In this document: positions 14,445-21,782 of the stretch, one piece after another
Layout: each line of letters opens with the position of its first letter
Position numbering within the stretch: the first letter of the stretch is position 1
DNA from: Chloroflexota bacterium
GTDB taxonomy: Bacteria; Chloroflexota; Anaerolineae; Anaerolineales; DRMV01
Length of the DNA stretch: 21,969 bases
NCBI GenBank assembly: GCA_013154225.1
Contig: JAADCW010000064.1
Span: forward strand, 1 to 21,969
Direction: 5' to 3'
Position numbers and translations under genes: made by a program
Notes under the pieces: generated by a model
Told to the model about the DNA's origin: nothing
The model's database searches: none
What the model saw: only the letters and a program-made list of their open reading frames with translations

Positions 14445-15826
14445 TGCTCAATACACTCCGTTCCAGGCTCTTGATGACTTATTTGGCCGTTATCTTGACG
14501 GTCTTGGTGGTGGTTGCGGTGGCGTTGACCTTCTTTCTGTTGCGCACGCCCTTTGCTTACCGCTACTTTTATGCTCAGCAAGACGTGGCCATGCAGATTA
14601 TCCGCCAGCGCATCATGGAAGCCGGCCGCAGCCATGAGACCCTGGAGGAGAGCCTGCCGGAAATCGCCCATTTGGCCGCAACCACCAACACAAGGGTGCT
14701 GATTTACGATGCGGATGGGTCGTTGATTTTCGATTCCGCGCCGCAGGATCCCCCTTTGGATATTCCTGACCGTCATATGGGGCGCGGCCAACTTGTGGAC
14801 AAGGATGGCCGCACGTGGCTTTACGCTTCCCAGGCACTGCCTTTTGGCGGTAGAGTGATTATGGCCCAGCCTTTGCCTAAAGGCGCGGCGTGGCACATCC
14901 TCACCGACGAGGGGTTGTTGGTGCCTCTGCTTGAGGCGGGGCTATTGGCCTTGGCGCTTTCTCTGGTGCTGGCATGGATGCTCAGCCGATGGGTCGCGCG
15001 GCCACTGTATCAAACCGCGGATGCAGCCCGGGCTTTGGCGCAGGGTGAATATCGCCCCATTGCCGAAGAAGGCCCCCAGGAAGCCCGCATCCTGGCTCGG
15101 GCTTTCAATGAAATGGCGCGGCAGGTGGAGGCTTCTCAGCGTTCCCAGCGGGAATTCGTGGCCAACGTCTCCCATGAATTGAAAACGCCCCTGACGTCCA
15201 TCCAGGGCTTTGCGCAAGCTATCATGGATGGCACCGCCGACGACCCCGAAAGCGTGCAAACCGCGGCCCAAATCATCGCGGACGAAGCAGCCCGAATGCA
15301 CCGCCTGGTCATCACTTTATTGGATTTGGCCCGCCTGGATGCAGGCACGGCAGACCTCAAGCAGGAACCCCTCAGCCTGCGGGAACTGCTGGCCGCGGTG
15401 CTAACCCGTTTCCTGCCTCGTGCACAGCAAGCGCAAGTGGACCTGGTCTTGCAAGCGGACGAAGACGTGGAAATCCTGGGCGATGGCGACCGTTTAGCCC
15501 AGGTGTTCATCAATTTGGTGGATAACGCTTTGCAGCACACAGGCGCCGGTGGCGAGGTGCGCATTACCATCCGCCGCGCGGGTTCCTGGGCTGAAGTGCA
15601 GGTGAGCGATACGGGCAAGGGCATTCCCCCAGATGTGTTGCCGCACATTTTCGAGCGTTTTTACCGTGGCGACCGCGCCCGCAGTGGCCGCGATAGCGCG
15701 GGGCTGGGGTTGGCTATTGCCCAAGAAATCGTCCGTGCTCACGGCGGCACCATTGAGGTTCAAAGTGCCCCTGGCAAAGGGAGCACGTTTGTGGTAAAAC
15801 TACCCCTCGCTTCGCAATCTTCCTGA
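14444..15826 (+). CDS. Membrane sensor histidine kinase
   Basis: The 460-residue sensor has a transmembrane helix at about 10-33, an extracytoplasmic PAS/CACHE-like region (about 35-155) and a second helix (157-180). A HAMP domain follows (about 181-233, ending in the FNEMARQVEASQ helix). The HisKA dimerisation domain has H244 in NVSHELKTPLTSIQGF. The ATPase domain has the N box (FINLVDNALQHT, N357/N361), the G1 box (DTGKGIP, D389), the F box (IFERFYRGD) and the G2 box (AGLGLAI). It overlaps the response regulator gene and is its likely partner. The ligand of the external domain is unknown. Its stop is followed 15 bases later by a glycosyltransferase gene. Confidence 0.94.
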   Translation: MLNTLRSRLLMTYLAVILTVLVVVAVALTFFLLRTPFAYRYFYAQQDVAMQIIRQRIMEAGRSHETLEESLPEIAHLAATTNTRVLIYDADGSLIFDSAPQDPPLDIPDRHMGRGQLVDKDGRTWLYASQALPFGGRVIMAQPLPKGAAWHILTDEGLLVPLLEAGLLALALSLVLAWMLSRWVARPLYQTADAARALAQGEYRPIAEEGPQEARILARAFNEMARQVEASQRSQREFVANVSHELKTPLTSIQGFAQAIMDGTADDPESVQTAAQIIADEAARMHRLVITLLDLARLDAGTADLKQEPLSLRELLAAVLTRFLPRAQQAQVDLVLQADEDVEILGDGDRLAQVFINLVDNALQHTGAGGEVRITIRRAGSWAEVQVSDTGKGIPPDVLPHIFERFYRGDRARSGRDSAGLGLAIAQEIVRAHGGTIEVQSAPGKGSTFVVKLPLASQSS

Positions 15827-15841
15827 TTTTTTGCTTTGCTT

Positions 15842-16840
15842 ATGCACCCAACTGTCTCTGTCATTGTGCCATGTTACAATGAGCAGGCTACCATCGGCCT
15901 GTTGTTGGACGCGCTCTATGCGCAGACCTATCCGCGCGAGCGGATGGAAGTGATCATCGCGGATGGCCTTTCGACAGACCGCACCCGCGAGGTGATTGCT
16001 GAATGGCAGCAAGCGCATCCCGACCTCAAGGTGCGGGTGGTGGACAACTCCCAGCGCATCATCCCCGCGGCGCTCAACCGGGCTTTGGCTGAAGCCCAAG
16101 GGGAGATCATTGTGCGGCTGGATGCCCACGCGGTGCCCGCGCGGGATTACGTGGCCCGCAGTGTTGAGGCGCTGGAAGCCGGCCGCGGCGACAACGTGGG
16201 CGGCGTGTGGGAAATCCGCCCTGGCGGGAAGGGGTGGATTGCCCGCAGCATTGCAGTGGCCGCGGCGCACCCCTTGGGTGTGGGCGATGCCCGATACCGT
16301 TATGCAACCCAGGCCGCGGTGGTGGATACTGTGCCCTTTGGCGCATTTTACCGCTCGCTGTTTGACAAAATTGGCAAATTTGACGAGCATTTGCTGACCA
16401 ACGAAGATTACGAATTCAACACCCGGGTACGGGAATCTGGTGGCACGGTTTGGCTGGATCCGAGCATCCGCTCTGCCTATTTTGCCCGCCCCACCCTGCG
16501 GGCTTTGGCGCGGCAGTATTGGCGTTATGGCTATTGGAAGGTGCAAATGCTGCGGCGCTATCCGCATACGCTTCGTTGGCGGCAGGCTTTGCCGCCGTTG
16601 TTTGTGTTAGGGTTGTTGCTTTTGGGTGTAGGAAGCCTGTTTTGGGGCTGGGCGCGGGTTTTGCTGGCGCTTCAGATAAGCCTTTACGCGCTGGCCTTGC
16701 TCGCGGCAGGCATTCATACCGCGGTGAAGCGCGGTGATGCCGCGTTGGCCGTGGGTGTGCCAGCCGCCATTGCTGTGATGCATTTGAGTTGGGGCGCTGG
16801 GTTCCTGTGGGGCCTGGTGCATCCTCCCAAATCTTCCTGA
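15842..16840 (+). CDS. Family 2 glycosyltransferase, ExoA-like, membrane-associated
   Basis: This is a GT-A fold glycosyltransferase of the succinoglycan ExoA type, which adds sugars to a lipid-linked exopolysaccharide intermediate on the cytoplasmic face. The 332-residue protein starts VSVIVPCYNEQATI. It has D41 (ADGLSTDRT), a DxH motif (RLDAHA, D94/H96) in place of DxD, the acceptor-side pair E188-D189 (TNEDYEFNTRVRESGG) and a QxxRYG motif (225-230). Three hydrophobic segments lie in the C-terminus (about 251-270, 274-292, 301-325). The ATG at 15842 is chosen over an in-frame TTG six bases earlier. Neither has an SD; the leader is T-rich. Thirteen bases separate it from the next gene, a sugar-phosphotransferase. 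Confidence 0.9.
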   Translation: MHPTVSVIVPCYNEQATIGLLLDALYAQTYPRERMEVIIADGLSTDRTREVIAEWQQAHPDLKVRVVDNSQRIIPAALNRALAEAQGEIIVRLDAHAVPARDYVARSVEALEAGRGDNVGGVWEIRPGGKGWIARSIAVAAAHPLGVGDARYRYATQAAVVDTVPFGAFYRSLFDKIGKFDEHLLTNEDYEFNTRVRESGGTVWLDPSIRSAYFARPTLRALARQYWRYGYWKVQMLRRYPHTLRWRQALPPLFVLGLLLLGVGSLFWGWARVLLALQISLYALALLAAGIHTAVKRGDAALAVGVPAAIAVMHLSWGAGFLWGLVHPPKSS

Positions 16841-16853
16841 AGAGTAGCCCTTT

Positions 16854-18281
16854 ATGGCCAATCAATTCGTAAATCGGACAACACGTTGGCGTTTGCGGCC
16901 TGCTGAGCGCCGTACGCTGCTCATCGCGGGCGACGTGGTCGCGGCATGGCTTGCCTGGGCCACGGGCATCTACATCTGGTGGGCCAACGGCCAATGGCCT
17001 TTGGCCTTCCCAGATCGGGCTTACATCGCGGGCCTGCCGCTTTGGTTCCATTTGTTGCCCATCTTTTGGATGTTGTTGCTGGTGGAGCTGTACGACACCC
17101 GCAAGTCCACCCGCTGGGGAGCGACGGTGCGTGGGGTGTTGATGGCGGGCCTGGTGGGGTTGGTGATTTACCTGTTGGTGTATTTCACCTCGCCGCCCCG
17201 TTCACTGCCCCGCAAAGCCGTGGCCGTGTTTTTCATGGCCGCCACCGTTTATACCCTTTTGTGGCGTTATATTTACATTCGGGTGTTTACTGCCCCGCGC
17301 TTCATGCGGCGGGTGCTGGTTGTGGGGGTGGGCAAGGCTGGCCGTGCGATTCTGCAAGCCATTCATGATTTGTGGCCTCCGCCGTTTTTTGTGGTTGGCG
17401 CGCTGGATGACGATGAGGCGAAATGGGGGCAGGAAGTCGCTGGCGTGAAGGTGTTGGGCGGCAGCGAGCGTCTGCTGGATCTCATCCAGGAAGAGGCCGT
17501 TACCGACATCATTGTGGCAATTACCGGCGAGATGCGGGGGCGTACGTTCCAGGTTTTGCTCGATGCCCAGGAAAAAGGTGTGGAAATTTCCACCATGGCC
17601 GCGGTGTACGAGGAACTGTTGGGTCGGGTGCCCATCAACCATTTGGACGCAGATTGGTTGATCCGTTCTTTTGTGGACGAAGCCCGGGTGAGTGGGTTTT
17701 ACCGTTTGGGCAAGCGGGCGCTGGATATCCTGGGCGGGTTGATCGGCGTTACCTTGTTCGTTTTGATGTTCCCGTTTGTGGCCCTGGCCATTGTGTTGGA
17801 AAGCAAAGGCCCTGTGCTGTTCAAGCAGCCGCGGGCAGGTCGTGGCGGTGAGACTTTCACCATTTATAAATTCCGCACCATGCGCCCAGCGCCGCCTGAG
17901 CACGAGCAGGGGCGTTGGGCTGACGACGACGCCCACCGCATTACCAAAGTGGGCGCGTTTTTGCGTAAGACGCATTTGGATGAGTTCCCTCAATTCATCA
18001 ACGTCTTGCGCGGTGAGATGAGTTTGGTCGGCCCTCGGCCTGAACAGCCGAGTTTGATTGCCGAATTGGAAAAGCGTATTCCCTTTTATCGGGCGCGCTT
18101 GCTGGCCAAGCCTGGGGTCACTGGGTGGGCGCAGATCAACTATGGCTATGTAGCTTCGGTGCACGATACGGCCATCAAACTGGAATACGACCTGTATTAC
18201 ATCAAGCACCGCAATTTGGTATTTGACATTGTCATTATTTTGCGTACCTTTGGGACGATTTTTGGAGGCAAAGGCCGATGA
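16854..18281 (+). CDS. Polyprenyl-phosphate sugar-1-phosphotransferase (WbaP/CpsE type)
   Basis: The enzyme transfers a sugar-1-phosphate from a nucleotide sugar to undecaprenyl phosphate, the first step of exopolysaccharide or capsule repeat-unit assembly. The 475-residue protein has four N-terminal transmembrane segments (about 22-43, 62-80, 93-110, 121-140). A Rossmann-like CoA-binding-type domain (VLVVGVGKAGRA, 154-165) follows. The C-terminal catalytic domain starts KRALDILGGLIG, with a membrane hairpin (293-316), KQPRAGRGGETFTIYKFRTM and the D376-E377 dyad in KTHLDEFPQFINVLRGEMS. LVGPRPE and KPGVTGWAQINYGY complete it. The sugar specificity cannot be read from the sequence. It overlaps the epimerase gene by four bases (ATGA). 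Confidence 0.94.
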   Translation: MANQFVNRTTRWRLRPAERRTLLIAGDVVAAWLAWATGIYIWWANGQWPLAFPDRAYIAGLPLWFHLLPIFWMLLLVELYDTRKSTRWGATVRGVLMAGLVGLVIYLLVYFTSPPRSLPRKAVAVFFMAATVYTLLWRYIYIRVFTAPRFMRRVLVVGVGKAGRAILQAIHDLWPPPFFVVGALDDDEAKWGQEVAGVKVLGGSERLLDLIQEEAVTDIIVAITGEMRGRTFQVLLDAQEKGVEISTMAAVYEELLGRVPINHLDADWLIRSFVDEARVSGFYRLGKRALDILGGLIGVTLFVLMFPFVALAIVLESKGPVLFKQPRAGRGGETFTIYKFRTMRPAPPEHEQGRWADDDAHRITKVGAFLRKTHLDEFPQFINVLRGEMSLVGPRPEQPSLIAELEKRIPFYRARLLAKPGVTGWAQINYGYVASVHDTAIKLEYDLYYIKHRNLVFDIVIILRTFGTIFGGKGR

Positions 18282-19222
18282 GCGAGGGTTGGGCGCTGGT
18301 CACGGGCGGTGCAGGTTTCATTGGTTCGCACATTGTGCGGGCTTTGCTCGCCCGGGGGCAGCGGGTGCGGGTGTTGGATGATTTTTCCACAGGCAAGCCG
18401 GAAAACCTGGCGGGTTTGCGCACTGAACGCCTGGAAGTCGTAGAAGATGATTTGCGCGATCCTGAAGCTTTGCGCAAGGCTTTGCAAGGGGTAGAGGTGG
18501 TTTTCCATCAGGCGGCTTTTGTTTCTGTGCCTGCTTCGATGGAAGCGCCGCTGGATTGTCATGCGGTCAACGCCACAGGCACCATGCAGTTGTTGGAAAG
18601 CGCGCGCCAGGCTGGCGTGCAGAAGGTGGTGTTGGCTTCCAGCGCGGCGGTGTATGGCGATGCCCAGGCGTTTCCTCTGCAGGAATACCTTTCTCCGCGC
18701 CCCCTTTCCCCTTATGCTGCCACCAAAGCCGTGGATGAACTCTACGCGCGGCTTTACACCGCGGCTTATGGTTTGCCCGTGGTAGCCCTGCGGTATTTCA
18801 ATGTTTACGGCCCTCGCCAGCGCCCCGATAGTCCTTATGCCGCGGCCATTCCCATTTTCGCTCGGCGGATGCTGAACGGTGAACCGCCGGTGGTGTATGG
18901 CGACGGCAGTCAGCGCCGCGATTTTATTTTTGTGGAAGATGTGGTGGAAGCCAACCTGCTGGCCGCGGCCACTGCCGAAGCCGCAGGGCAGGTTTTTAAC
19001 ATCTGCACAGGCCGGGAAGTTTCCCTCATGGAACTGATTGCCACATTACAGGAACTTATCCCCGAGGCGCCGGACCCCGTGTTCGCGCCCCCTCGGCCGG
19101 GTGATATTTACCGCTCCGTGGGCGACCCTACCCGAGCGAAAGAGATTTTGGGCTTTCAAGCGCGCACATCCCTGCAGGAGGGGTTGGCCCAGGTGGTGGC
19201 CTGGATGCGCCACCACGCGTAG
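18278..19222 (+). CDS. NAD-dependent nucleotide-sugar epimerase/dehydratase (extended SDR)
   Basis: This 314-residue extended short-chain dehydrogenase probably epimerises a UDP-sugar, such as UDP-glucose or UDP-GlcNAc at C4. The NAD site is GGAGFIG (10-16) with acidic D34/D35 after beta-2. Catalytic residues are the Ser pair at 121-122 and Y146-x3-K150 (SPYAATKAVDE). LRYFNVYGPRQRPDSPYAA (171-189) and YGDGSQRRDFIFVEDVVEA (207-225) are typical of the WbpP/GalE branch. GGAGG (18264-18268) sits nine bases before the ATG, which lies in the ATGA overlap with the phosphotransferase gene. It likely supplies a nucleotide sugar to the two upstream enzymes. It is the last gene of the + run. Confidence 0.93.
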   Translation: MSEGWALVTGGAGFIGSHIVRALLARGQRVRVLDDFSTGKPENLAGLRTERLEVVEDDLRDPEALRKALQGVEVVFHQAAFVSVPASMEAPLDCHAVNATGTMQLLESARQAGVQKVVLASSAAVYGDAQAFPLQEYLSPRPLSPYAATKAVDELYARLYTAAYGLPVVALRYFNVYGPRQRPDSPYAAAIPIFARRMLNGEPPVVYGDGSQRRDFIFVEDVVEANLLAAATAEAAGQVFNICTGREVSLMELIATLQELIPEAPDPVFAPPRPGDIYRSVGDPTRAKEILGFQARTSLQEGLAQVVAWMRHHA

Positions 19223-19305
19223 GCCCTTTGTGGCCTGGGGTGCAGGCGCGCACTCGCGGTTTGTATTTTTCCCCGAAGCCCAACACAACACCTCTTACAA
19301 TGACG

Positions 19306-19331
19306 AAAAAGGCGCCCCGATTGGGGCGCCT
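19306..19331 (-). terminator. Intrinsic terminator of the 68-residue membrane protein gene
   Basis: A 9-bp stem, AGGCGCCCC (19310-19318) with GGGGCGCCT (19323-19331), closes a GATT loop. The - strand continues into TTTTT (19306-19310). The + strand side lacks a T-tract, so it is polar for the - strand gene. It may still slow + strand read-through from the epimerase. Confidence 0.85.
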
Positions 19332-19360
19332 GCTCCGTATGCGTCAGAACGACAATGGGG

Positions 19361-19567
19361 CTAATAAAGGGGGAGCATGATTTTGTCGGTGACCAGTAGG
19401 CAAAATGAGCCTAACATGCATATTGAGAGGAAGAAAAGCACGGCCAGCACGAACCGCTGTGTTGGGGTCATGCCTAAAAAGAGGTCGTCGTTGCTGGTGG
19501 TCGTCATGGTTTCGGGCTCTTCTTCGTCTTCGAGGAAGTCACCGGCTTCGCGAAAATCATCTAACAT
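19361..19567 (-). CDS. Small acidic single-span membrane protein, unknown function
   Basis: This 68-residue protein is not recognised. Residues 1-32 are strongly acidic (LEDEEEPE) and hydrophilic. Residues 33-38 form a short basic/polar turn (MTPTQR). Residues 39-58 are one hydrophobic helix with two cysteines (CMLGSFC). The last residues are LVTDKIMLPLY. It should be a single-span protein. The gene is judged real because AAGGAGG stands five bases before the ATG and an intrinsic terminator follows the stop by about 30 bases. An earlier in-frame TTG at 19591 would run through that SD and is rejected. It lies 63 bases after birA on the same strand and may be co-transcribed with it. Confidence 0.75.
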   Translation of the reverse strand: MLDDFREAGDFLEDEEEPETMTTTSNDDLFLGMTPTQRFVLAVLFFLSICMLGSFCLLVTDKIMLPLY

Positions 19568-19630
19568 AAGGGCCTCCTTGGGCTGCCACAATGGGGGCTG
19601 CTCTAAGTTTAGGTCAAATTGCCGTTGCTG

Positions 19631-20446
19631 TCAACCGACCTGCGGGGAGCGTTTGGGGCGCAGGTGCCCTTGCAGGGCATAGAGGGTTTCCACGTGCCCA
19701 TCCGCGCAGCGCAGGCGTAGGCCGCCTTGGGCATCCAGCCCCAGCAGCACCCCTTGGTGCGTGCCGGCCTGGACGATTTCGCCGCGATAGGCCAGGCGAT
19801 TTTCCCAGGCACGGATGAAACGCTGCGAAGCAAGTCGGTTTCGCCAAAAGAGCATCCGCTGAAGCAGGGCGTCCAGCAATGCCCAGCGGTCGGGCGTTGT
19901 GCCCAGCACATGGGCAACGCTGGTCGCGGGGAAGTCCACTTCCTGCCGCGGCGGTACGGCTTGGGTTGCAAGGTTCACGCCAATTCCAACAATGACGGCT
20001 TGCGGTGTGTTGCCGTCCCACAGGGTTTCGGCCAACACGCCGGCCACTTTGCGGCCTTCCAGCAAAACATCGTTGGGCCATTTGATGGCCGCTTGTAGGC
20101 CGTGCGTTTGGGCCAGGGCTTCGGCCAGGGCCAGCGCGGCCCAAGCGGTGAAGCGGGGCAGGGCTTCTCGCTCGGTCGGAAGCGGCCGGGCAATCAGGCT
20201 GACGGCCAAAGAGGCCTGCGGTGTGGTCCACCAGCGGGAGCCACTGCGCCCTCGGCCCTGGGTTTGGGCGTCGGCGATCACCAGACAGCCTTCGGCCGCG
20301 CCTTGCGCTGCCCATTGGAGCGCCACGTCGTTGGTGGAGCCAACGACGTCATAAAAGCGCCATGCTGGTAGGGGAAGCGCGGCCAGGCGCTTTTGGAGGG
20401 CTCGAGGCCCTAAATACCAGGACGCGGGGGAGGCAGAAGAGGACAT
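19631..20446 (-). CDS. birA: Biotin--[acetyl-CoA-carboxylase] ligase, monofunctional (no HTH)
   Basis: The enzyme activates biotin with ATP and attaches it to the lysine of biotin carboxyl carrier proteins. The protein of 271 residues shows VVGSTNDVA (34-42), the biotinyl-AMP loop QTQGRGRSGSRWW (61-73) and ASLAVSLIARP. The KWPNDVLLEGRKVAGVLAE region carries K122, and VIVGIGVNLA (151-160) follows. The small C-terminal domain is about 220-265. There is no N-terminal winged helix, so it is a class I ligase that cannot act as the biotin operon repressor. The ATG at 20446 is chosen over an in-frame TTG at 20506, which lies in the upstream terminator hairpin. Its SD is weak and its promoter is not evident. 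Transcription may come through the dsbA terminator or from a site inside dsbA. Confidence 0.93.
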   Translation of the reverse strand: MSSSASPASWYLGPRALQKRLAALPLPAWRFYDVVGSTNDVALQWAAQGAAEGCLVIADAQTQGRGRSGSRWWTTPQASLAVSLIARPLPTEREALPRFTAWAALALAEALAQTHGLQAAIKWPNDVLLEGRKVAGVLAETLWDGNTPQAVIVGIGVNLATQAVPPRQEVDFPATSVAHVLGTTPDRWALLDALLQRMLFWRNRLASQRFIRAWENRLAYRGEIVQAGTHQGVLLGLDAQGGLRLRCADGHVETLYALQGHLRPKRSPQVG

Positions 20447-20462
20447 GATCACCAGGACAATC

Positions 20463-20497
20463 AAAAAAGGCGGAGAGCCAAGAACCTCTCCGCCTTT
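20463..20497 (-). terminator. Intrinsic terminator after the dsbA-like gene
   Basis: A 12-bp perfect stem, AAAGGCGGAGAG (20466-20477) with its complement (20486-20497), has an eight-base loop. On the - strand it runs into TTTTTT (20463-20468). It lies 18 bases after the dsbA stop and about 20 bases before the birA ATG. Confidence 0.9.
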
Positions 20498-20514
20498 GGG
20501 TGCCAAAGGACGGG

Positions 20515-21240
20515 CTATTTGGGCAGTTCGCCAGCCAGTTCTTTGTCAATCAGCGATTGGAAGACCTCAAAGGGCTGCGCACCAACCACCGCGATGCCAT
20601 TGACGAAGAAGGTGGGGGTAGAGCGGACCCCGATTTGCATGGCCTCATCCAGGTCGGCTTGCACCTCGTCTTTGTAGCGGTGTTCCTTGAGGCACTGAGC
20701 GAATTGGTCTAAATCCAGCCCTAAATCTTCCGCGTATTTCAAATAGGCTTCTTGTCCCAAGCCGTATTTTTGTGCGAAAAGCGCATCGTGATATTCCCAG
20801 TATTTACCCTGTTCGCCCGCGCAGTTGGCGGCTTCGGCCGCGGCAAAGGCTTGGTCGTGGATTGAGGTGAGGGGGAAGTCACGATACACCAGCCGAATTT
20901 TGTCTCCGTAGGTGTCAAGCAGTTGCTTTTCCACCTGCTCGGCCCAGCGACGGCAGTAGGGGCATTGGTAATCGGAAAATTCGATGATGGTGATGGGCGC
21001 GTCTTCAGGGCCAATGCTGGGGTCGTCGTCGGGAGAGACGTCGTAGCGCACGATTTGCTGGGTTGGCGTAGGGCCGACGTCAGCCGCAGGCGCTGCACTT
21101 TCCGGCGCGCTGGCCGCGTTTTGTTGCCCCCAAATCAGGAAGCCCGTCAGCAATCCGGCGGCAAAGGCCACCACAATGAGAAGGTAAAACAGTTTCTCAG
21201 TAAAGGGTTGTTGGTCGGGGAGGGTTTTCTTGTTAGCCAT
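20515..21240 (-). CDS. Membrane-anchored DsbA-like thiol-disulfide oxidoreductase
   Basis: This is a 241-residue thioredoxin-fold protein expected outside the cytoplasmic membrane, where it would oxidise or isomerise protein disulfides. An N-terminal signal anchor covers about residues 15-36 after a basic/polar start. A Pro-Ala linker (42-62) precedes the DSBA/Com1-like domain, with the redox motif CPYC (C93/C96, in FSDYQCPYCRRW) and the cis-proline loop STPTFFVNG (P209). An additional cysteine pair, C140 and C183, lies in the helical insertion. The ATG at 21240 is preferred over an in-frame upstream start at 21264, which would lie inside the promoter. No SD is present and the -10 box is six bases from the ATG, so a leaderless transcript is likely. 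No DsbB or VKOR partner is in the window. Confidence 0.92.
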   Translation of the reverse strand: MANKKTLPDQQPFTEKLFYLLIVVAFAAGLLTGFLIWGQQNAASAPESAAPAADVGPTPTQQIVRYDVSPDDDPSIGPEDAPITIIEFSDYQCPYCRRWAEQVEKQLLDTYGDKIRLVYRDFPLTSIHDQAFAAAEAANCAGEQGKYWEYHDALFAQKYGLGQEAYLKYAEDLGLDLDQFAQCLKEHRYKDEVQADLDEAMQIGVRSTPTFFVNGIAVVGAQPFEVFQSLIDKELAGELPK

Positions 21241-21246
21241 GCGCAG

Positions 21247-21255
21247 ATTATACCA
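21247..21255 (-). promoter_or_regulatory. Extended -10 promoter of the dsbA-like gene, apparently leaderless
   Basis: On the - strand, TGG-TATAAT (a TGn extended -10) is followed by CTGCGC and the ATG at 21240. The expected transcription start coincides with the A of the ATG. There is no clear -35 box, consistent with an extended -10 promoter. Confidence 0.7.
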
Positions 21256-21256
21256 G

Positions 21257-21282
21257 AAAAGCAAACCGCCGCTTTGCGGCGG
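21257..21282 (-). terminator. Intrinsic terminator of fmdB
   Basis: CCGCCGC (21266-21272) pairs with GCGGCGG (21276-21282) around a three-base loop. On the - strand it is followed by TTTGCTTTT (21257-21265). It begins nine bases after the fmdB stop and abuts the dsbA promoter. Confidence 0.75.
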
Positions 21283-21290
21283 CGGTGCGG

Positions 21291-21623
21291 TTAGTCCTTC
21301 TTGGATGAGGTCGCTTTGGCCTCGGATGTGGATGCTTTGGTTTCGCTCTTGGCGGCAGTTTCGGTTTTGGAAGTGCCGCCATCTCCTGCTTCTGCCGTGC
21401 TGGAAGCCGAAGAAGCAGCCTTGTGCCCGTTGCCGCCTGAGGGTGAGCGGTGGTCAGTGGCGTAAAACCCCGACCCTTTGAAGACAATCCCCACGGGTTT
21501 ATACACCCGCCGCAGGGCTTCTTCGCCGCATTCTGGGCAGCGGGTGGGGTGTGGATCGTGAAAACTCAGATGTTGGTCGAATACCAGACCACAGGCTTCG
21601 CAACGATAGGTATAAACCGGCAT
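21291..21623 (-). CDS. FmdB-family zinc-ribbon regulatory protein
   Basis: This is a 110-residue FmdB/CxxC_CXXC_SSSS family protein. Its N-terminal zinc ribbon has C8-x2-C11 and C29-x2-C32 (YRCEACG / TRCPECG), followed by the family motif FKGSGFYATDH near residues 48-57. Family members are annotated as putative regulators, named from the fmd operon of Methylophilus; their molecular function is poorly defined. The C-terminal half (about 60-110) is a low-complexity Ser/Thr/Ala/Lys/Glu tail, probably disordered. GAGGTG lies just upstream of the ATG as the SD. It has its own sigma-70-type promoter and terminator, so it is a one-gene unit at the head of the - strand cluster. Confidence 0.93.
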   Translation of the reverse strand: MPVYTYRCEACGLVFDQHLSFHDPHPTRCPECGEEALRRVYKPVGIVFKGSGFYATDHRSPSGGNGHKAASSASSTAEAGDGGTSKTETAAKSETKASTSEAKATSSKKD

Positions 21624-21660
21624 AATGCACCTCGTCCCAGGGGGTTAAACGCAAAACCAT

Positions 21661-21675
21661 CCCCCCAGAGGGGGG
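21661..21675 (-). other. Hairpin at the 5' end of the fmdB leader
   Basis: CCCCCC (21661-21666) pairs with GGGGGG (21670-21675) around a three-base loop. With transcription predicted to begin near 21676, the mRNA would start with this stem, which could protect its 5' end. A CCCCC stretch nearer the ATG could compete for pairing. Confidence 0.5.
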
Positions 21676-21682
21676 CGTCGAG

Positions 21683-21711
21683 ATTATAGCGCGCTCTGCA
21701 TGGCGTGACAA
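21683..21711 (-). promoter_or_regulatory. Sigma-70-type promoter of fmdB
   Basis: On the - strand TTGTCA (-35, 21706-21711) and TATAAT (-10, 21683-21688) are separated by exactly 17 bases. This is the best promoter in the window. The predicted transcription start is near 21676, giving a leader of about 53 bases. Confidence 0.85.
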
Positions 21712-21782
21712 GAGTTTGCCCCTCGCCGTGGTGGAAAGCCTGCCGTTGTGAAAGGGAAGAGAACGTGAGACCGCGTTCTGCG

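Noticed and set aside
15816..15845. Possible terminator after the histidine kinase (T-run ATTTTTT)
   Set aside because: Only a weak GGTA/TACC pairing precedes it, too far away; the next gene follows at once on the same strand.
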